Shown: one piece after another, positions 32,344 to 33,158 of the stretch
Position numbering within the stretch: the first letter of the stretch is position 1
Layout: each line of letters begins with the position of its first letter
Assembly: GCA_903869185.1 (NCBI GenBank)
Contig: CAIPYC010000102.1
Span: forward strand, 1 to 33,158
Length of the DNA stretch: 33,158 nt
Origin: an uncultured cyanobacterium
GTDB lineage: Bacteria; Cyanobacteriota; Cyanobacteriia; Cyanobacteriales; Microcystaceae
Direction: 5' to 3'
Made by a program: the position numbers and the translations under genes
Notes under the pieces: generated by a model
Told to the model about the DNA's origin: nothing
What the model saw: the letters and a program-made list of their open reading frames with translations, nothing else
Databases searched by the model: none

Positions 32344-33158
32344 TTAAGCAAGACGACGTCTCAATAAAGGTTGAATAGCAAAAAGAATCACCAAATCAAA
32401 AGCTAAAAGTATTACCATTAAAATGAGGAAATTTAAACTTAACCAGGGAGTTTGTAGCACATTGTCGAACAAATTCCACTGTTGGTGGGCATAAATATAG
32501 CGAATAGGTTCAATAGCATAGGTGAGAGGATTAAAAAGAACCAATACTTTCAACCAATCGGCCATAAAAGTAATTGGAGCTAGAGCAGTGCTAGCAAAAA
32601 GCAAAGGGAGGTTAACTACAAAGATTAAAGCAATCAGTTCAATATGTCCTGGCAGGGCAAAAGCAAGTCCTAAACTCAAGGCAGTCACACCGAGAACAAT
32701 CAATAGAACAATGATAGCTATCATCGAAAGTCCCAATAAACCAGGCAAATCAGCTCCAAAAAGGCTACTGGACAAGACAATCACGGCTGTCTGGATAAAA
32801 GTCAGAACAATGATATATAAGGTGGAAGATGCCACAATAGAATATCGGCTGGAAAGGGGGGCTACCAAAAGACGATTTAGAAAGCCAAATTCACGATCAA
32901 ACATAACCGGAAGTCCAGCATTTAGCGCAGCCGAAAAAGCTGTAAATATTATGATGCCAGGTGCCAGAAACTTAGCATAGTCAAGATCACCACCAAAAAG
33001 TCCTCTAGGCATTTTCTCGAAAAGTGCACCAAACAACAATAGCCACATGAACGGCTGGATTATTCCTGCAATCAAGGTAGATGGACGACGGCGCAACTGA
33101 ATAAATAGCCTTTTGGTCATGGCCATAGTCTCTTGCCAAAAGTCGGCAAATTCTTTGC
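32344..33158 (-). CDS. ABC-2 type transporter permease (5' end outside window)
   Basis: The frame runs to the window edge without a stop. An internal Met lies at 33126, but in-frame codons reading KEFADFWQETMAMTKRLFIQLRRRPSTLIAGIIQPFMWLLLFG continue upstream of it. They match how such permeases normally begin, so the true start is beyond the window. About 271 residues are present, with six hydrophobic segments of the DrrB/ABC-2 export-permease type (DREFGFLNRLLVAPLSSRYSIVASS, NPLTYAIEPIRYIY). It should pair with an ATPase encoded upstream, outside the window. The substrate cannot be told. The following gene starts 5 bp after its stop. Confidence 0.85.
   Translation of the reverse strand, partial: KEFADFWQETMAMTKRLFIQLRRRPSTLIAGIIQPFMWLLLFGALFEKMPRGLFGGDLDYAKFLAPGIIIFTAFSAALNAGLPVMFDREFGFLNRLLVAPLSSRYSIVASSTLYIIVLTFIQTAVIVLSSSLFGADLPGLLGLSMIAIIVLLIVLGVTALSLGLAFALPGHIELIALIFVVNLPLLFASTALAPITFMADWLKVLVLFNPLTYAIEPIRYIYAHQQWNLFDNVLQTPWLSLNFLILMVILLAFDLVILFAIQPLLRRRLA

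Noticed and set aside
1-33158. CRISPR array, tRNA or rRNA genes
   Set aside because: I saw no regularly spaced repeats, cloverleaf-like stretches or rRNA motifs. This is by eye; a covariance-model scan would settle it.

Overview
The window is chromosomal DNA from a cyanobacterium. It carries the complete low-CO2-inducible NDH-1MS operon (ndhF3-ndhD3-cupA-cupS) with its LysR regulator, a second NdhD subunit, cyanophycin synthetase and cyanophycinase, a cyanobacterial-type ClpS, and a very small cytochrome b6f PetL-like gene. Base composition is AT-rich. I cannot name the genus from this stretch, and I did not spot the HIP1 octamer that is abundant in many cyanobacteria.

Layout. (1) 1-3702 is an accessory block: a VapB/VapC toxin-antitoxin pair, a Uma2-family endonuclease-like gene, and a superfamily I helicase with a RelE/ParE-like domain fused to its N-terminus. 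Short duplicated scraps of the Uma2 gene and of its 3' flank lie in front of it. (2) 3718-9708, minus strand, is the CO2-uptake operon. The LysR gene lies only 30 bp upstream of ndhF3 on the same strand, and a perfect LysR-type palindrome precedes the LysR start. (3) 9861-11126, minus strand: two uncharacterised membrane proteins and, upstream of them, a 32-residue PetL-like peptide. It is divergent from aroB (11247-12332). (4) 12340-15478 is a gene graveyard around one intact glutamine amidotransferase. It holds three IS630-type transposase remnants, a truncated secreted repeat protein, a VapC fragment with an in-frame 51-codon loss, and a second intact Uma2 gene convergent to that fragment. 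(5) 15546-17875, minus strand: egtD plus a sulfoxide synthase whose sequence looks like the N-terminal part of OvoA rather than classical EgtB, so this is probably an ergothioneine pathway. (6) 18006-19878, plus strand: a DUF4337 membrane protein and a secreted inhibitory-type serpin. (7) 19875-26345, minus strand: ndhD, a CPBP intramembrane protease, clpS, cphA and cphB. (8) 26541-30786, plus strand: leuS and a membrane-anchored predicted pseudokinase. (9) 30792-33158, minus strand: ispG, a small secreted protein and an ABC-2 permease cut by the window edge.

How the genes fit together. The CO2-uptake block is a self-contained inducible module: NdhF3 and NdhD3 are the proton-pumping membrane subunits, CupA and CupS carry out coupled CO2 hydration, and the LysR protein senses carbon status. 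cphA and cphB make and break the nitrogen store cyanophycin. EgtD and the sulfoxide synthase should make the thiol antioxidant ergothioneine. The accessory blocks at both ends of the first half share paralogous VapC and Uma2 pieces in the same convergent arrangement, pointing to one mobile or repeatedly duplicated module. I saw no tRNA, rRNA or CRISPR array.
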